A stretch of DNA of 64,000 nucleotides from Malaya genurostris (GCF_030247185.1 NC_080571.1:247973771-248037770); one strand, 5' to 3'; counted from the stretch's first letter, positions 44,770-57,581 are shown. The notes: a model not told the origin generated them from the letters alone. Translations and numbers: made by a program.

Positions 44770-45500
44770 ATCACTGTGAAAACCGACTTTCGAACGGAGG
44801 CTCGTATCATTCGACTCAGTTCGTCGAGATCACAAAATGTCTGTGTGCATATATGTGTGTATATAAGTGTATGTATGGATGTGTGTATGTGTCAAATAAT
44901 GTCACTCGATTTTCTCTAAGATGTCTGAACCGATTTTCACAAACTTAGAATCAAATGAAAGGTCTTATGGTCCCATAGACCGCTATTGAATTTTATTCCG
45001 ATCCGATTTTCGGTTCCGGAATTACAAAGAAATATGTGCAAATTTATGAGTGAATGTGCACTCAATTTTTTCGGAGATGGCCTGAAAGGTTGATCCAGAT
45101 CCGACTTCCGGTTCCGGTATTACAGTGCGATTAATGAAAATTTTCAATTTCATGAGTTTTTTTTTCCACAAGCGATGACGAAACGAGGTGCACATTTTTA
45201 TAAAACTTGCTGCTAAATTCATCTAGTTGACAGATTGTAGTAGTTAGTGAATATATAAAGCTACTTTGGGACTACTAGTCCCCGGTTTCCTCTTCCGAAA
45301 GCACCGATAATAGTGAAGAAAAGCTCCAAAATAGGAACTCACTTTGATTTCTTAGTAACATTTGAACCGATTTTCACGAATCATGATTCAAATTAAAAAT
45401 CTTGTTGTCTTAAAAGACACTGTAAAATCTGATTGAGATCCGACTACTGGTCCCGTAATTATAGGGCGATAAGTGTCCAAACATTCAAATCATCCTTCAA
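44770..45500 (+). repeat. Family M repeat, forward, head-to-head with the previous copy
   Basis: It opens 'gaaaaccgactttcgaacgg', then 'cattcgactcagttcgtcga' and a TG-rich run at 44836-44890. 'gatgtctgaaccgattttca' and 'gacttccggttccggtatta' units follow. The preceding copy runs on the minus strand. Confidence 0.75.
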
Positions 45501-45721
45501 AATAACGATGCAAAACTGGTACACTTCGGTACGTGCGGCTTTGCTTCGTTCGCAGCGTGCTTTGTTCAATTTCGTATAGCGTGCAGGGTTGCCACATTTA
45601 AATCTATATTTTCCAGGTGAAAAATATGTAAATTTGTAAATCTTTTATTCAATTCATACCTACTTGATAGTGTTATTACAAAATCACGATAACGATGTTT
45701 TTCTACGAGAGTAAATATATA

Positions 45722-46356
45722 GCCTTTCTCATATAGAATGTTTATGCAATCACTTGAAAAATTCACTAGTAAAAATTGGCTCGGAAGGCCAAGTGTTCTA
45801 TATCATTCGACACAGTTAATCGAGCTGAGAAAGTCATAGGGTAAAATGTGTTTAAAATTGCACACCGTCACCGTCTAGATTTGGCCCAAAACTGATTTAC
45901 TTTGTAGGCTATATTGGTTACTTACTAAACGAACCGACTTTGGCTAAACCGGTTTTAAGTTCCCGGTCCCAGAAGCACCGGAAATAGTGGTCAAAAACTC
46001 TAAAACGAGACACATTCAATTTTCTCAGAGATGATTTGATCGATTTCCACAAATCTAGGCTCAAAAATTCCTATAGTCTCATAGTTTGCTGTTTAATTTC
46101 ATCCGGGTCCGACTTCCACTTTCGGAACTATAGGGTAAAGTGTGTTTAATTATTTAGTGCGGCGATGCAAAATACAGAAAAATTCTTATTAATTTGACAT
46201 AACTGTTTACAAATTGAAAATGTTATGTTAGTTCATACCAAAGAAATTTTCCTACATTTTTCAAGATTGAAAAAAAAAATTCTTGACAGAATTTTCTAAT
46301 GATAGTTTTGGCAATATAAGTAAGCATCATTACACCACGAGGTGGAATTAAAAATG
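45722..46356 (+). repeat. Family M repeat, short copy with both ends
   Basis: It starts 'gcctttctcatatagaatgt' and ends 'accacgaggtggaattaaaa', the same termini as the 32928-33655 copy, with fewer internal units. It lacks most of the TG-rich block. Confidence 0.78.
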
Positions 46357-47085
46357 TTTTTTACAGTGTATAGTTTTTCTAAACAAATTCTACTGAGACC
46401 TTTCTCAAAAGTAAACTTAGAGTCACAACTGTAAACTGTTGATGCTAAAGGCTAGATTTCCCCAAAATTGTGTTTTTTAATTCCACTTATTGTCCAACAA
46501 TATTTAAAAATTATACTTTTTAGAGACAAGTACATATATATTTTTTTTCTTTTTATTTATTCAATATTGTGGCTCTAAAAACAGCAGCTCAAAATCGTTC
46601 GATTTGTTGGTGGGGTGTCAGCATGTTTTGGAAACCATTCATCGGAAAGCAAAAAGCAAAGCAGTTTCATATTCTGTACCGAACTAGATTGAAAAGTATC
46701 CACCGAGAAAAAAATAAGCCATTTTACTGCTTTTGATCTTGTTATTGCACTTTTAATTGTTCATATACCTTTTTTAATAACAATGAATATTTTTGGTTGT
46801 AGTTAGGACCATAGAGAGACATCTAACAAATAAAATACCGTTTGGTTCCTGTTGAAAAAAAAACGTGGTTTCGAGAAAAAATAAACAAAACGACTATTCA
46901 CACCCGAGCGCGCCCCGTCCCCCCGTTTTTCTACCAACTTTTCGGTCGCGTGTACCCTCGGAACCAATTCTACATCATTTCTGAGAGTATTTTCCAGCAA
47001 TTTACAGAAAATCTATTGAAAATTGTTTGGATAAACCTGGCCTTAATGGTCTTTTTTGGTGAAGGGTGCTTCAGAACATCGACTG
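46357..47085. other. Spacer, no gene seen
   Basis: Nothing is recognised. Overlapping open frames at 46800-47180 have no domain. Confidence 0.45.
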
Positions 47086-48063
47086 TGATGTGGAACAAGA
47101 CAACCAAAATTTATAATGATTCACAATCAAACAGTTCAAACAATCGTCACACTTTTGAATTCGCAATAGCACGAGAATCTGCTTAGATTGATCTTGATTA
47201 GGAACCAGCACCGAAAATTGTTTGTCTTGAATTGTATTTGTTTTATTGCCGACGAAATTACACCAATATCCCAAATGTATGCAATTATATCTTTGTACAT
47301 ACTTGCGATACGATTTTGATATTAAAGCTTCTCTTCACCAAGCTTGTGTTCAAGTTTTGTATGCAACAAGTTATTTTTATAGCGTTAAGTTTCTCTACCA
47401 TTCTGCGATTTCGGTTGAAGCGATAAACTTTTTCTCATTATCAATCGAGTTCATCTTATATAAATTAGAAATTAATCTTAAGCAATCAAAATTTACCCTG
47501 GGTAGTTGTAAATTTCTCAGGCGAAACGACATAACATGGAATTTCATCCGAGCTTGCATGACACAAGATCAGAGCATACCAATTAAAGCTTCAAATCGTT
47601 TAATGGCATTTTTTGCTGTCTAGCAACAACCTTCCTCTAGCATGCTACGCGTAGGACTGAAACGTTAGCTATAATTTTGCTTCTATTTAAAGATTGACGT
47701 GCTTCCAACAGCTTCGCAATTGCGTCGATTGACCAATCAGAGTGATGCTTTCCCTTTGATATATTGCTTACTCCTTCAAAACCGTCGTCTATGGCAGGGA
47801 AATCCGATATGCCGTAGATGTTTAGCAGACAAAATAGGACACTGTTCGCTACTAATCTAAATTTCCATCATTTATAATTGAATATACGTGGCTTGATACA
47901 TTCAAATCGAATCTTAGAAATATTTCCAATAAAATAATGAAATTATATTAATAATTAATACCAAATAGACTGAGCTGTAAGTGTTTAAAACCTGACCACA
48001 TTTCTACGTGTATTTTTCTTTGAGTTTCTGATTTGCACCCCTATATAGATGTGTTCCACATCA
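47086..48063. mobile_element. Non-autonomous TIR element T, copy 1
   Basis: The ends are 12-bp inverted repeats: 'tgatgtggaaca' at 47086 and its complement ending at 48063. The interior is collinear with the copy at 62392-63627 but lacks the SINE found there. It encodes no transposase; the open frame at 47246-47623 is not conserved in copy 2. No target duplication is evident, so the superfamily is unknown. Confidence 0.7.
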
Positions 48064-48417
48064 AAAGAAACGAAAAAGTCCCGAAACTACGACTCCGAGA
48101 ACACCAGAATCGAAAAGGACAACGTCGAAATAATTGATGGAGATGCGATTTGTAAACCAGAGGCCCCCATCAAAGCTAACAACAGGATCCATTTAAATAA
48201 TTGTTTTCTTGATTTTAATTACACACAACATTACGATGGATCCATAGTGATTCAGGAATACAAATACTTCATTCAGAATAATTTGATTTTTTTAGTATTC
48301 GACTCATCAATATTCTATTGGAATAGTCCTTACAAATTCGCCATGATTTGTGTAATTCTGTTTCATGGTAAGTCAGTCATTTTTGGATTTAGAGTTCTAC
48401 GGATTATAGTGAAATAG
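48049..48417 (+). other. 122-codon open frame next to element T, unknown
   Basis: The frame starts in the TIR of element T (MCSTSKETKKSRNYDSENTR) and continues through EKDNVEIIDGDAICKPEAPI into a hydrophobic stretch (LIFLVFDSSIFYW). A strong GTAAGT donor-like site follows 'tttcatg' at 48367. No family is recognised. It could be chance, or a fragment of a host exon or element. Confidence 0.2.
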
Positions 48418-50278
48418 TGAATTAAATAAGTTTGAACTGTTCATAAGACGTGACGCGAGCTCAAATTCGAATAAATCCGAAAAACTACTGTCACGTATAA
48501 ACTCAAAGCGCTCAAATTACTTCCCACAATTAGGTATGCTAAAATCTTCACAGTTAACTTCAGTAATAATAATTCTTACCACATTGCAACCGTAGCACCT
48601 TAACTGACAAGCCTACGGTAAATACTGCCGATTTTCCACAATACCTTCCGGTTTATGCTGATTTAATTCCGCGACCGGTTTCTGGTTTCTCGCGTTCTAA
48701 CTTTATTGCTTTTCTCACTCCAGTCGGCACTGGGGGGTTTTTGGTAACCACAAACTTTTGTTTCACTTAACACCCACTGTCGTTTCCGCTCATCAATTAT
48801 CCAATTTTCCTAATTTGCGTTTTGGCTTTTCGGCTCTTTGCCTCCGATAAGTATAATTCGCCTGGGGTAGGGTTTCGGTTTTACACTGATTTGCTTTCAC
48901 ATGAGCACACGGCAAAAAACCGGTACCAATTACATGACAAGCGGAACGATTTTCAGGCAGCGATAGTACTGAAAATTATGAGCACACTACCTACAAACGC
49001 CACCCGTCACCGTCACCGTCAAGTAGTCAAGTAGTTATTCTTTTGCCTCTCTCCAGATCCGATGACATATGATTCGTTCGGTGGCCAGCTGTTGGCGACC
49101 TGGATTAAATAAATCACCTCGCCAGGACTGGTATTCACACACCATCAATTGCAAGAAATCACTGTAGCAGATTCAGGCCGTCGTTGCCGCACGGTAATAA
49201 TCATGGCACTTCTCAACAGCCGACATTAACTTTACTTTTCATTGGTCAGGAACCGGAGATTCACGTAGTAAGATAAAAATTCTAGGACATCCTGTGCCTC
49301 AACACTGGGCCTAAATCTAGATGCACTTTTTCACACACAAATTCAAAGCACTGGGCCTACTGGGTCCAATATCGCAATCGTAACACTCAGTGAACCACGT
49401 AAACCGTTAGCACAAACTGAATGAAATCGCATCCACAACTGCCTGTAGACTGTTAATGTTAATCCTGCAAGCAGGCCACGACCAGCACTGGAAGGAAGCA
49501 GCGATCTCAGAACTTACGTCCAAAACGCGTCCGATTCATACGAAGCACCGAGCGAAACTGCCCGCTTCCAGTAGGAAACCGCCGAGATTTTCTTGGTTAC
49601 AGCCACCCACCCACAGGACACGCGATCCGGTATCAAATACTAACCCACCTACCGCAACTATCGGGAGGAAGAACGCGTAAAATGTTCTTCGGAGGGGGCA
49701 TGCAACTGCGAAGTGCACAAACAATCGCAACCGATGCTACGAGAACTTCGCATGTTGCCACCGTTGAGAGAGGATGAGCGAAAGGATCGGCTTCCCCGGT
49801 TGGAAATGACGTGCGCCGACTCGGGTTTCACTTCCCCTATTTGTTTTGGTTTTGATCGGAATCGGTCGGCTGCCGTCGGGAAAAACAGCTGCTCCCGGTT
49901 GCATGCGGTAGCTGGGACTAGTATCGATGACATGAACTGATTATTTCGGCTTCGTTTAGCTTCCAATCTCAGAGATGGCGTTAGGATCGGTAAGTGTTTC
50001 TAGTGATGTATTGATGCTGTTGGCATGAAAATTTTTGAATTTTAAAGATTAATGAAAAAAATCATGTATGAAAATTTGTACCAGAGGAAACTTATCTTAC
50101 GAAAGCAGAATTAATTCACCAACACACAAGAGTTATGTTTGCCGCATCTGTTTCTGTTTTTGTTGAAGAACGACTACTTATACAAGAAAAGGCACTCGAA
50201 GCAAATTAATTGCTTCTGATCGGTAAAATCATGTTCTGTAGTTTAAATGGTAATTTTTTATAAAAAAAATCAATGACA
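48418..50278. other. GC-richer, low-repeat region; possible host sequence
   Basis: 48640-49990 has noticeably higher GC than the rest of the window and no repeat shared within it. Open frames up to about 100 codons on both strands lack domains. It could hold a promoter or untranslated exon of a host gene, but no specific element is supported. Confidence 0.35.
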
Positions 50279-51844
50279 AACTAAGAAACTAAGAAACTAA
50301 GAAACTAAGAAACTAAGAAACTAAGAAACTAAGAAACTAAGAAACTAAGAAACTAAGAAACTAAGAAACTAAGAAACTAAGAAACTAAGAAACTAAGAAA
50401 CTAAGAAACTAAGAAACTAAGAAACTAAGAAACTAAGAAACTAAGAAACTAAGAAACTAAGAAACTAAGAAACTAAGAAACTAAGAAACTAAGAAACTAA
50501 GAAACTAAGAAACTAAGAAACTAAGAAACTAAGAAACTAAGAAACTAAGAAACTAAGAAACTAAGAAACTAAGAAACTAAGAAACTAAGAAACTAAGAAA
50601 CTAAGAAACTAAGAAACTAAGAAACTAAGAAACTAAGAAACTAAGAAACTAAGAAACTAAGAAACTAAGAAACTAAGAAACTAAGAAACTAAGAAACTAA
50701 GAAACTAAGAAACTAAGAAACTAAGAAACTAAGAAACTAGGAAACTAAGAAACTAAGAAACTAAGAAACTAAGAAACTAAGAAACTAAGAAACTAAGAAA
50801 CTAAGAAACTAAGAATCTAAGAAACTAAGAAACTAAGAAACTAAGAAACTAAGAAACTAAGAAACTAAGAAACTAAGAAACTAAGAAACTAAGAAACTAA
50901 GAAACTAAGAAACTAAGAAACTAAGAAACTAAGAAATCAAGAAATCAAGAAACTAAGAAACTAAGAAACTAAGAAACTAAGAAACTAAGAAACTAAGAAA
51001 CTAAGAAACTAAGAAACTAAGAAACTAAGAAACTAAGAAACTAAGAAACTAAGAAACTAAGAAACTAAGAAACTAAGAAACTAAGAAACTAAGAAACTAA
51101 GAAACTAAGAAACTAAGAAACTAAGAAACTAAGAAACTAAGAAACTAAGAAACTAAGAAACTAAGAAACTAAGAAACTAAGAAACTAAGAAACTAAGAAA
51201 CTAAGAAACTAAGAAACTAAGAAACTAAGAAACTAAGAAACTAAGAAACTAAGAAACTAAGAAACTAAGAAACTAAGAAACTAAGAAACTAAGAAACTAA
51301 GAAACTAAGAAACTAAGAAACTAAGAAACTAAGAAACTAAGAAACTAAGAAACTAAGAAACTAAGAAACTAAGAAACTAAGAAACTAAGAAACTAAGAAA
51401 CTAAGAAACTAAGAAACTAAGAAACTAAGAAACTAAGAAACTAAGAAACTAAGAAACTAAGAAACTAAGAAACTAAGAAACTAAGAAACTAAGAAACTAA
51501 GAAACTAAGAAACTAAGAAACTAAGAAACTAAGAAACTAAGAAACTAAGAAACTAAGAAACTAAGAAACTAAGAAACTAAGAAACTAAGAAACTAAGAAA
51601 CTAAGAAACTGAGAAACTAAGAAACTAAGAAACTAAGAAACTAAGAAACTAAGAAACTAAGAAACTAAGAAACTAAGAAACTAAGAAACTAAGAAACTAA
51701 GAAACTAAGAAACTAAGAAACTAAGAAACTAAGAAACTAAGAAACTAAGAAACTAAGAAACTAAGAAACTAAGAAACTAAGAAACTAAGACACTAAGAAA
51801 CTAAGAAACTAAGAAACTAAGAAACTAAGAAACTAAGAAACTAA
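50279..51844. repeat. 8-bp satellite (gaaactaa), about 196 copies
   Basis: It is about 1,566 bp of near-perfect head-to-tail 8-mers. Only a handful of variant units are visible: an 'aggaaact' near 50738, 'gaatctaa' near 50813, two 'gaaatcaa' near 50935-50948, 'gagaaact' near 51609 and 'gacactaa' near 51788. Such uniformity implies recent expansion. The assembled length is probably only approximate. Confidence 0.97.
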
Positions 51845-54109
51845 AATTACATGTAGCTTTAGAACAATTGAAAAAAATCGTTGAAGCTTCCAGGAAATTG
51901 TGCTTGCAATTACTTGAGCTTGAAATATTCAGTAACTTTCGAACTGCTGCAGTAAACGAACCGCTCGATTTAAGTCCCATTTAACCAGTTACTTGTGTGA
52001 AGAATGGGAGCGGGTAGCGTTCAAGAAAAGCCAAGCGAAAAACTGTCAGGGGAGCGATATTTATCGAGACTTTCGAGGCGTAAGAAAATAAATAAAAACA
52101 GTTACATACAAGCAAATATGAGCCGCGGCGGGGCACTGCGAAACGAATGGATTATCCCAGCGTCGAAGATGTTTCAAACAGCAAGCATTCAAATCAAATT
52201 TATGTTGATTGAATTTGAGTTCTCACTTCGTTCGCGAACTTTGCTTCCTCGGTTGTGTTCGGTGTTTTTTGCGTTTTTCGTTTTTTTTCGCGATGGCAGT
52301 TTTCGCTTTCGAATTAATGTTGAAATTGGAATGAGGTGGAAAGGGATAATTTCGTCACCAGTCGAAAATATAAGAAACCAGCGAATTTTACGTATGTCGC
52401 ATTGAACAGTTGGCACAGTAGATTTCAGGACCCCAAGAGCCCTTCAAACGCAGAGTTTATCGCTATCTGGTGCAACTTTATGCTCATTGGTTTGTTCTGG
52501 TAGAAAATTCATTGCGTTCGTCGTAAGGTACATTTCATATTCCTTGGTAGAATCAATCTGTGCTACATAAAGAACATTTCGTCAAATGACTATAAAATCA
52601 ATAAATTAAATTAATTGTTGTTAACTCATTCGTCAATCAAACTAGCAAATACATATTTACCCGAAAAAAAGGTAAAACTACGAGTTTCGCCTTCGATTTT
52701 CGTTTTCACCTTTAAAATAGATTTTCCAAAATATTCTCTTCTGAGGCATGTAAGTATTTACCAGCGAGTCTACCAGTGCCAGCGATAGCAGCAAAATAAA
52801 GTCATATATAATCAGTACTTTAGTGTAGAAGGATTTCGCGTTATAAATTTCCGGTAGTTGGTGTGAAACAGAGAATAAGCGTCTCTCCATCTGCCTCCAT
52901 CTCTTGATAATACTAGCATCCTTTCGAGTTCCAGTTGATTGTCTAGTAGACAGATAGGAGGAGTAAACAAAAATCATGCATTCGAAGTGATTTTGTGCGC
53001 GCATGCTGAATCTAGCAAATCGGGAATTTGTAAAGTGATTGTGTTACCTAACTAAATAAATATTCAAATTACAATTTTGTTTTGTTCTATTCGATTGGAA
53101 TGGTTTTTGTTTGGTTTATTGTATTTGTAAAATCGTGAAGCTACTGTTTGAAATACGTATCCTGTTTGGTAAGATACTACCGGATCATTTCGGAATTTCA
53201 CAGTGCATTTCGTAGCTGAGTAGTAAAGATTAAATGACACATTTTGAGATGGAAAATGGGAGAACAAAATAGTTGCTTAGGACATTTGGTTTTCATTATA
53301 AATTAAACTATTCATGTCTAGATTCTCATAACACTAACATGATGGATACACGTTAGGTTGAGACAGGGTTGTGCGAGAAAAAGATGAAGAGGTTTATTTT
53401 CTCGCTCCATCAAATTTCTCGTGTTTCTTTTGGGTCTCATAAGCACTATGCAAAATGCTAGCTCGATCGGAGAAACTATATTTTCGCGCCCGAGGTTTAA
53501 AGTTTGTATGGGTTTTAGTAATGAGAAACTTATTTTTGATCAATCTATGAATTCTAAAAATCAGTACATGTGTTGCTTTTATAGGAAATTTAATGAAAAA
53601 GAAAATTTTCGACGGGTTCGTTCAACAAAATAAATTCAAATGTTTTGTATGATAGCAAGCATCATTCGAACAACATTTTGTAATTTTTTCTTGGAAAAAT
53701 ATTGAGAAATAAGTCAATATTTTGAGATATTTTTAAGGACGCATCTTAAAAATCATGATTTGCGGTGTCCATTGTATCTCAGCGCAGACTAATCCGAAGT
53801 GAACAAATGAACGCAGCTTAGTTAGAGAAGAAATTTTTCTAGACCCCAACGTTTCTGTTTGATTTTTTTTAAATCTTTTTAATTTTTGGTGGTTGTTTAA
53901 AGTGAAAACTTCGTTTTTCTACGAAAAAATTCGCCATATTGTAGCTGTTAAACCTCCATAAAATAACAAGCAACAAAAAGGAAAACGTTGGAGTATGTTT
54001 TTTTATCTGTAGAAAATGTGTGTAAAAAAAAATAGGTGCAGTAGTTTTGAATGACGATGGACACGGGCTTTTAAAACCTGCTTTCGAGAAAAACGCGATT
54101 AAAGTTTTT
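51845..54109. other. Spacer with one small repeat fragment
   Basis: No gene is recognised. 53411-53490 ('cgtgtttcttttgggtctca', 'gatcggagaaactatatttt') is related in inverted orientation to 57830-57930. 52000-52450 is slightly GC-richer with open frames lacking domains. Confidence 0.45.
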
Positions 54110-54690
54110 TGTCTATAGGCTAACTGCATATCTCGAAATAGCGATTAAAGCGACACCTTGTGAGGGCTGGCGGCGTCAGCGCGGTACTCTGGAATATCCT
54201 TAATCATGGTTTTACAAGCCAAACTCGATTTTCTTAATTAATATTATTTGCATAATCAGATGAAGTATGAGCACGGTTATTGAAAATGTCTTTCAAACCG
54301 TAAAATTCCTTAGTAAGTCGTTGAGGAAGGGAATAAAATAAGGAAGAGCGAAATGGCAATGGGTTTCTCCAGGGAACTGTTTTGCGCACCAATAGCGCAC
54401 TAAAACGCGAAAATTTGTATTATCCCGTTTATTAGGTATCTTTACTTCTTGTCAATTGAGGAAACTCGCCTACAAAAACGATTATAACATTTATTCTCAC
54501 TACATACATTTGAATACTCTTGCATCAATGTTTCTGCCTTCTTCTATAAAGGGCAATAGAATTACAGGAAAAAACGACTTTTGATCGAGCTCGATCAGAC
54601 GACCTGCTCGACGAGATCGGAAAATGTTTCTCTGTTTGTGTGTATGTGTGTTTGTGTGTGTAGAAGGCTGAGCCAATTAAAACAAACTTA

Positions 54691-54962
54691 TGTCGTTTTC
54701 GTTTTTAAATTGCACTACACCGGTGTAGCGAAAGCTGCACCTAAACCGTTCGTTTTTACCAATTGCACTACACCAGTGCTACACTTTTTCTGCACCGATA
54801 CCACTGGTGTAGCACTCATCAAATGTTTGGCGTAGCTCTGTGCAATGGAATCGTTTATGGTAGTCAATGGTTACTGTTTATGTTTTCGTCATTTTTGTTC
54901 GTTTATTCATGCCTCAGTGTAGCACTGCACCGGTGTAGTGCAAATTAAAAACGAAAACGCCA
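54691..54962. mobile_element. PIF/Harbinger-like MITE
   Basis: This 272-bp element has about 34-bp terminal inverted repeats (tg-t/g-cgttttcgtttttaa, then 'ttgcactacaccggtg'). It is flanked by TTA on both sides (54688-54690 and 54963-54965). A 3-bp TWA duplication is typical of PIF/Harbinger. The target is a family-M-like unit ('aacaaactta|gattcctttgaaag'), which is restored when the element is removed. The interior repeats the palindromic 'cactacaccggtgtagtg' motif in variants several times. Confidence 0.85.
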
Positions 54963-55779
54963 TTAGATTCCTTTGAAAGATACTATTGAGTTATTGGTGA
55001 AGTTCGAAGAATGGCTATTCTTACCAGTTCCAGAGATATGATGATATAAGTGACGTAAACGACAAGCCAGTTTTTGTGAATACGACTTACTTTACTATGG
55101 GGTGCCTTTTCAAAATTTACCCTCTGAGAGAGTGATAAGTTTTTGATCGTGAATATCTCTTGTTGTATCTAACGAATCAAGATAATTTTTGCTACATGCC
55201 ATCGTGAATATGATCACAATTTTATGATAAAATTTTCAGTTGTGTGACATAATCTCAAATAATTCAAAATTAAACTTTTCTGAAATGTTTGGTATAAACG
55301 AGTATCAAAGAGGATAATTCATAAGGCGCGTTTGCTTTTCTCGTATTTTTAAAGCTCATAGCTCAGTGATCTGTGAAGGGATTTCTATATTTTAACTACC
55401 AATAGAATCGAAATTTTTCAACTTAAACGTGTATAGCAAAAGCATTGAAGTATTTCAATAGTACACTATTGAAAAACCTGTCTCATTTGACCCATGTCAA
55501 CACCAGCCAATCAGAACGCGTTTTCAGGAAGAGAACAAAATATCTGCTGCTGTACAACAAATCGTTCGAGGAAAATGTTCCAAAAAGTGGTGAATATCGT
55601 AGTGAGTTCCTTAATTTGGTCTTTCTGAATGCTAGAAACTAATCCTTACAGCACATTGATAGTTTCTTTCAATAAATTATGCAAATCCGAAATGAAATAA
55701 TCGACATTAAAATTCCGTATGCGGCTATTTTTATAGCCGTTAGGACCGCCCATTAATGAAAAAGCTACAAACAAAATCA

Positions 55780-56260
55780 CGTAAAAAGAAAGCTCCTAGC
55801 AAAAATTAAATCAGTTTGGATTTTATCGCGATTGCGAGCAGATGTATTTTGAGTCGTTTGCAAAGCTAGTTTCGCTTCCGACAAGAGCGATTAAGTCACA
55901 GCTGCCAGTCATTTTAATTGGTGAAAAACAACGGTGGAGAGCATCACACAAAATCAGCCGTTCTAATGGCTCTAAAAGTTTTTTAAAGAACTGTTAGGAA
56001 TTGTTTTTCTCAAGTCTAAGGTAAATATCCTCAGTTTAGTGCAAATCTAAAACAGTTTGGTAAGATTTGTGCACTTTTTGCTGTGTGAAATTCACAGTAT
56101 TCGAGATCAAGTGAAGCTTTCTTTGTTTTTGCAAAAAATGTGAAAAAGGGGAATGCTTGCATAATTCATACAATTGGTCAACTAATTGATATTCGGAGGT
56201 GTTAAGGAACATGTCAGTTGTTTTCGTATTCACGACATCCAGTTATGTCTCTGACATTAC
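55780..56260 (-). repeat. Dispersed repeat R, copy 2 (inverted)
   Basis: The reverse complement of this segment aligns with 10300-10870 ('ttaatcgctcttgtcggaag', 'ctagctttgcaaacgactca', 'aaaagtgcacaaatcttacc'). It lies inside composite repeat N copy 2 and is absent from copy 1, so it is either an insertion or was lost from copy 1. Confidence 0.6.
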
Positions 56261-57581
56261 CCACCCGCCTTTTTTATCTACCAGTAATTGTTTTATTTTA
56301 GAATCGTTCGTTATCATTTTTTTCCGATAGAAATAATGAAGGAACATTTTTACACCTCCCAACAGGTTTTGGGAACAACCATGGAAAAACTAACGCATAT
56401 TAGAATGCTACGTTTAGTAACGAATCTTAAGACACTCATTTCTAAAAGTGTATTTTCATATTAATATAAGGCCTGAGCACAGTGGGTCGCGTATAAATTA
56501 TGAATCGACCACGTGGTTCCCTCAATTCCCTTTTTCGTCTGTGTGTTTAAGAAAGTTATGATGGAAAAACTACATTTTGGGAGCCTCATATCAATTATGC
56601 TCCTTATATCGACACCAATGCATTTTAAAGGGCTCATGTGTTCGGCATATTTTCTTGTAGTAACAGGTTCTGTAATTCTTCAAAAAGCTTGAATTCACTA
56701 CCACACAATGTATGAAAATTTAAACTTATAACTCACTTCTAAGTGGATTAATGACAACTTTGATTTTATTCAAAGAAGAAGACAGTTTCAAACAAAAGTT
56801 TTTTCTAAATGCAATGAAGCCCCAAAATCAATCTCTGAAACTCAAACAGAAAACGTATTTTGATGTGGTTGCACTCTGTTCAAAGTTAATGGATTTTTAC
56901 AATCTATGGCTTGAAACTATGCAATCCAATTATTGCAATTACAAAATCTGAAAACATCGGGCATCGGTTAATTATCCCAAAATTCGAGCGTATTCTATAC
57001 CTAATTTTTTATATTTACAAAAATATTGTGAAAATTGACCAAAAAAATCTATTTTTGTTCTAGTTGCGTTCATGTAAATGAAGAAAATAGAGACCATCAT
57101 AAACTTTGTAAGCTATCATACTTTGTTGGACATTGCATGCTCTCGATTCAGCGCACCGCACTGGAGACGCTATGCGCCACATAGTGGCGCTTCCGGAGCT
57201 GCGCAGATAGCCTATAAAACCAATGGAAACAATTCACTAATCAAGGGAGCTCGTAGTGTCTAATATTTAAAAAGAAAACATATTTTTCTTTTATAATTTG
57301 TTATAATGAAACATTTCAAGAATGTGATGTCAAGTTTTTAAGTCAATCAAAGCATAAGTCTTGGGCCTATACGCCGTGTTCTTATTTCTTTGCAGTATGA
57401 TATAAACGAAGATAAAGGTCCATAACTTCCAGAGTTTCGTTCCAATAGGCTTGAAAATTTCACAGAATATTCTTGAAATGTTTTACTATAAGACAATATG
57501 AAGAAAATAATAAATGATTTTTCAAAGTGTTAGACCCTACCCGCCCCTTAATGTATTTAGCACCACTGCTGTTAGTGATGG

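Larger units (their letters stand above)
54110..57215 (+). repeat. Composite repeat N, copy 2, with nested elements
   Basis: Blocks match 28113-29290 and 30580-30830 in the same order: 'gctaactgcatatctcgaaa', 'gacaccttgtgagggctggc', 'agagatatgatgatataagt', 'gaacatttttacacctccca', 'cttctaagtggattaatgac' and 'gctggagacgc'-type end. Between them sit a MITE (54691-54962) and an inverted copy of repeat R. It is about 3.1 kb in total. No conserved protein was found. Confidence 0.7.

Noticed and set aside
49456..49966. Promoter or first exon of a host gene on the minus strand
   Set aside because: Initiator-like CAGT matches exist but no downstream element, start codon context or frame supports a particular start site.
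50279..51844. Possible telomeric or CRISPR-like array
   Set aside because: The 8-mer is direct head-to-tail with no spacers, so not CRISPR. It is internal and flanked by ordinary sequence, and flies and mosquitoes lack simple telomerase-type repeats, so not a telomere.
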